From positions 1-5,878 of the forward strand of contig CAKSHG010000143.1 in assembly GCA_934456315.1 (NCBI GenBank): DNA of 5,878 bases. Direction: 5' to 3'. Position 1 is the stretch's first letter. The number at the start of each line of letters is the position of its first letter. Both the position numbers and the translations under genes were made by a program. Below are positions 5,825-5,878 of this stretch, one piece after another. Origin of the DNA: an uncultured Oscillospiraceae bacterium. Its GTDB lineage: Bacteria; Bacillota; Clostridia; Oscillospirales; Ruminococcaceae. The notes under the pieces were generated by a model. It ran no database searches. It had not been told where the DNA came from and saw only the letters and a list, made by a program, of their open reading frames with translations.

Positions 5825-5878
5825 AGTGTTATTCTCCTTTATTTTAAGTGATGGTCACCTCTAAAAACCTTGTTTGAG
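5825..5878 (-). promoter_or_regulatory. Upstream leader of ahcY, cut by the window edge
   Basis: These 54 bases carry the ahcY Shine-Dalgarno site and the start of its leader. On the minus strand they contain a small inverted repeat, GTGA-CCA-TCAC (5848-5858), beside a TTTTTAGAGGTG stretch. An AT-rich TAAAAT (5841-5846) resembles a -10 box, but it abuts the ribosome site and has no acceptable -35 partner, so I do not call a promoter. The real promoter and any riboswitch would lie beyond the window. Confidence 0.35.

Noticed and set aside
5841..5846. TAAAAT as a -10 box for ahcY
   Set aside because: It sits directly beside the ribosome-binding site, so transcription would begin within that site, and no acceptable -35 hexamer lies 16-18 bases upstream.

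Overview
The window looks like part of a Firmicutes chromosome, most likely a Clostridia member of the Ruminococcus/Oscillospiraceae type. This is an inference from strong AGGAGG-type Shine-Dalgarno sites, tight operons with ATGA overlaps, a short-form S-adenosylhomocysteine hydrolase, and an ECF sigma/anti-sigma pair of clostridial style. No rRNA, tRNA, CRISPR array, insertion sequence or phage structural gene is visible. No gap between genes exceeds about 75 bases.

Bases 1-1714 (+ strand) hold two co-directional genes. The first is the 3' two-thirds of a ClpP-family serine peptidase with its Ser-His-Asp triad intact. After 17 bases comes a 435-residue VirD4/TraG-type P-loop ATPase that lacks the usual N-terminal membrane anchor. 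This pairing is the least ordinary part of the window. It may be the edge of an integrated conjugative element, or a ClpP/VirD4-like unit used for something else. The window stops inside clpP, so the upstream neighbours are unknown.

Bases 1747-3020 (- strand) carry an ECF sigma factor and its single-pass membrane anti-sigma partner, joined by an ATGA stop/start overlap. They converge on the ATPase gene across only 32 bases.

Bases 3095-5824 (- strand) form a three-gene operon in the order ahcY, DUF2625-family gene, purine nucleoside phosphorylase. The gap between the first two is one base and the last two overlap by ATGA. A strong intrinsic terminator follows immediately. AhcY splits S-adenosylhomocysteine into homocysteine and adenosine, and PNP recovers purine bases from nucleosides. 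The operon therefore looks like a methylation-byproduct/purine salvage unit, and the uncharacterised DUF2625 protein is translated between the two enzymes. PNP keeps the Asn typical of 6-oxopurine specificity, so an adenosine deaminase encoded elsewhere would be needed to connect the two reactions.
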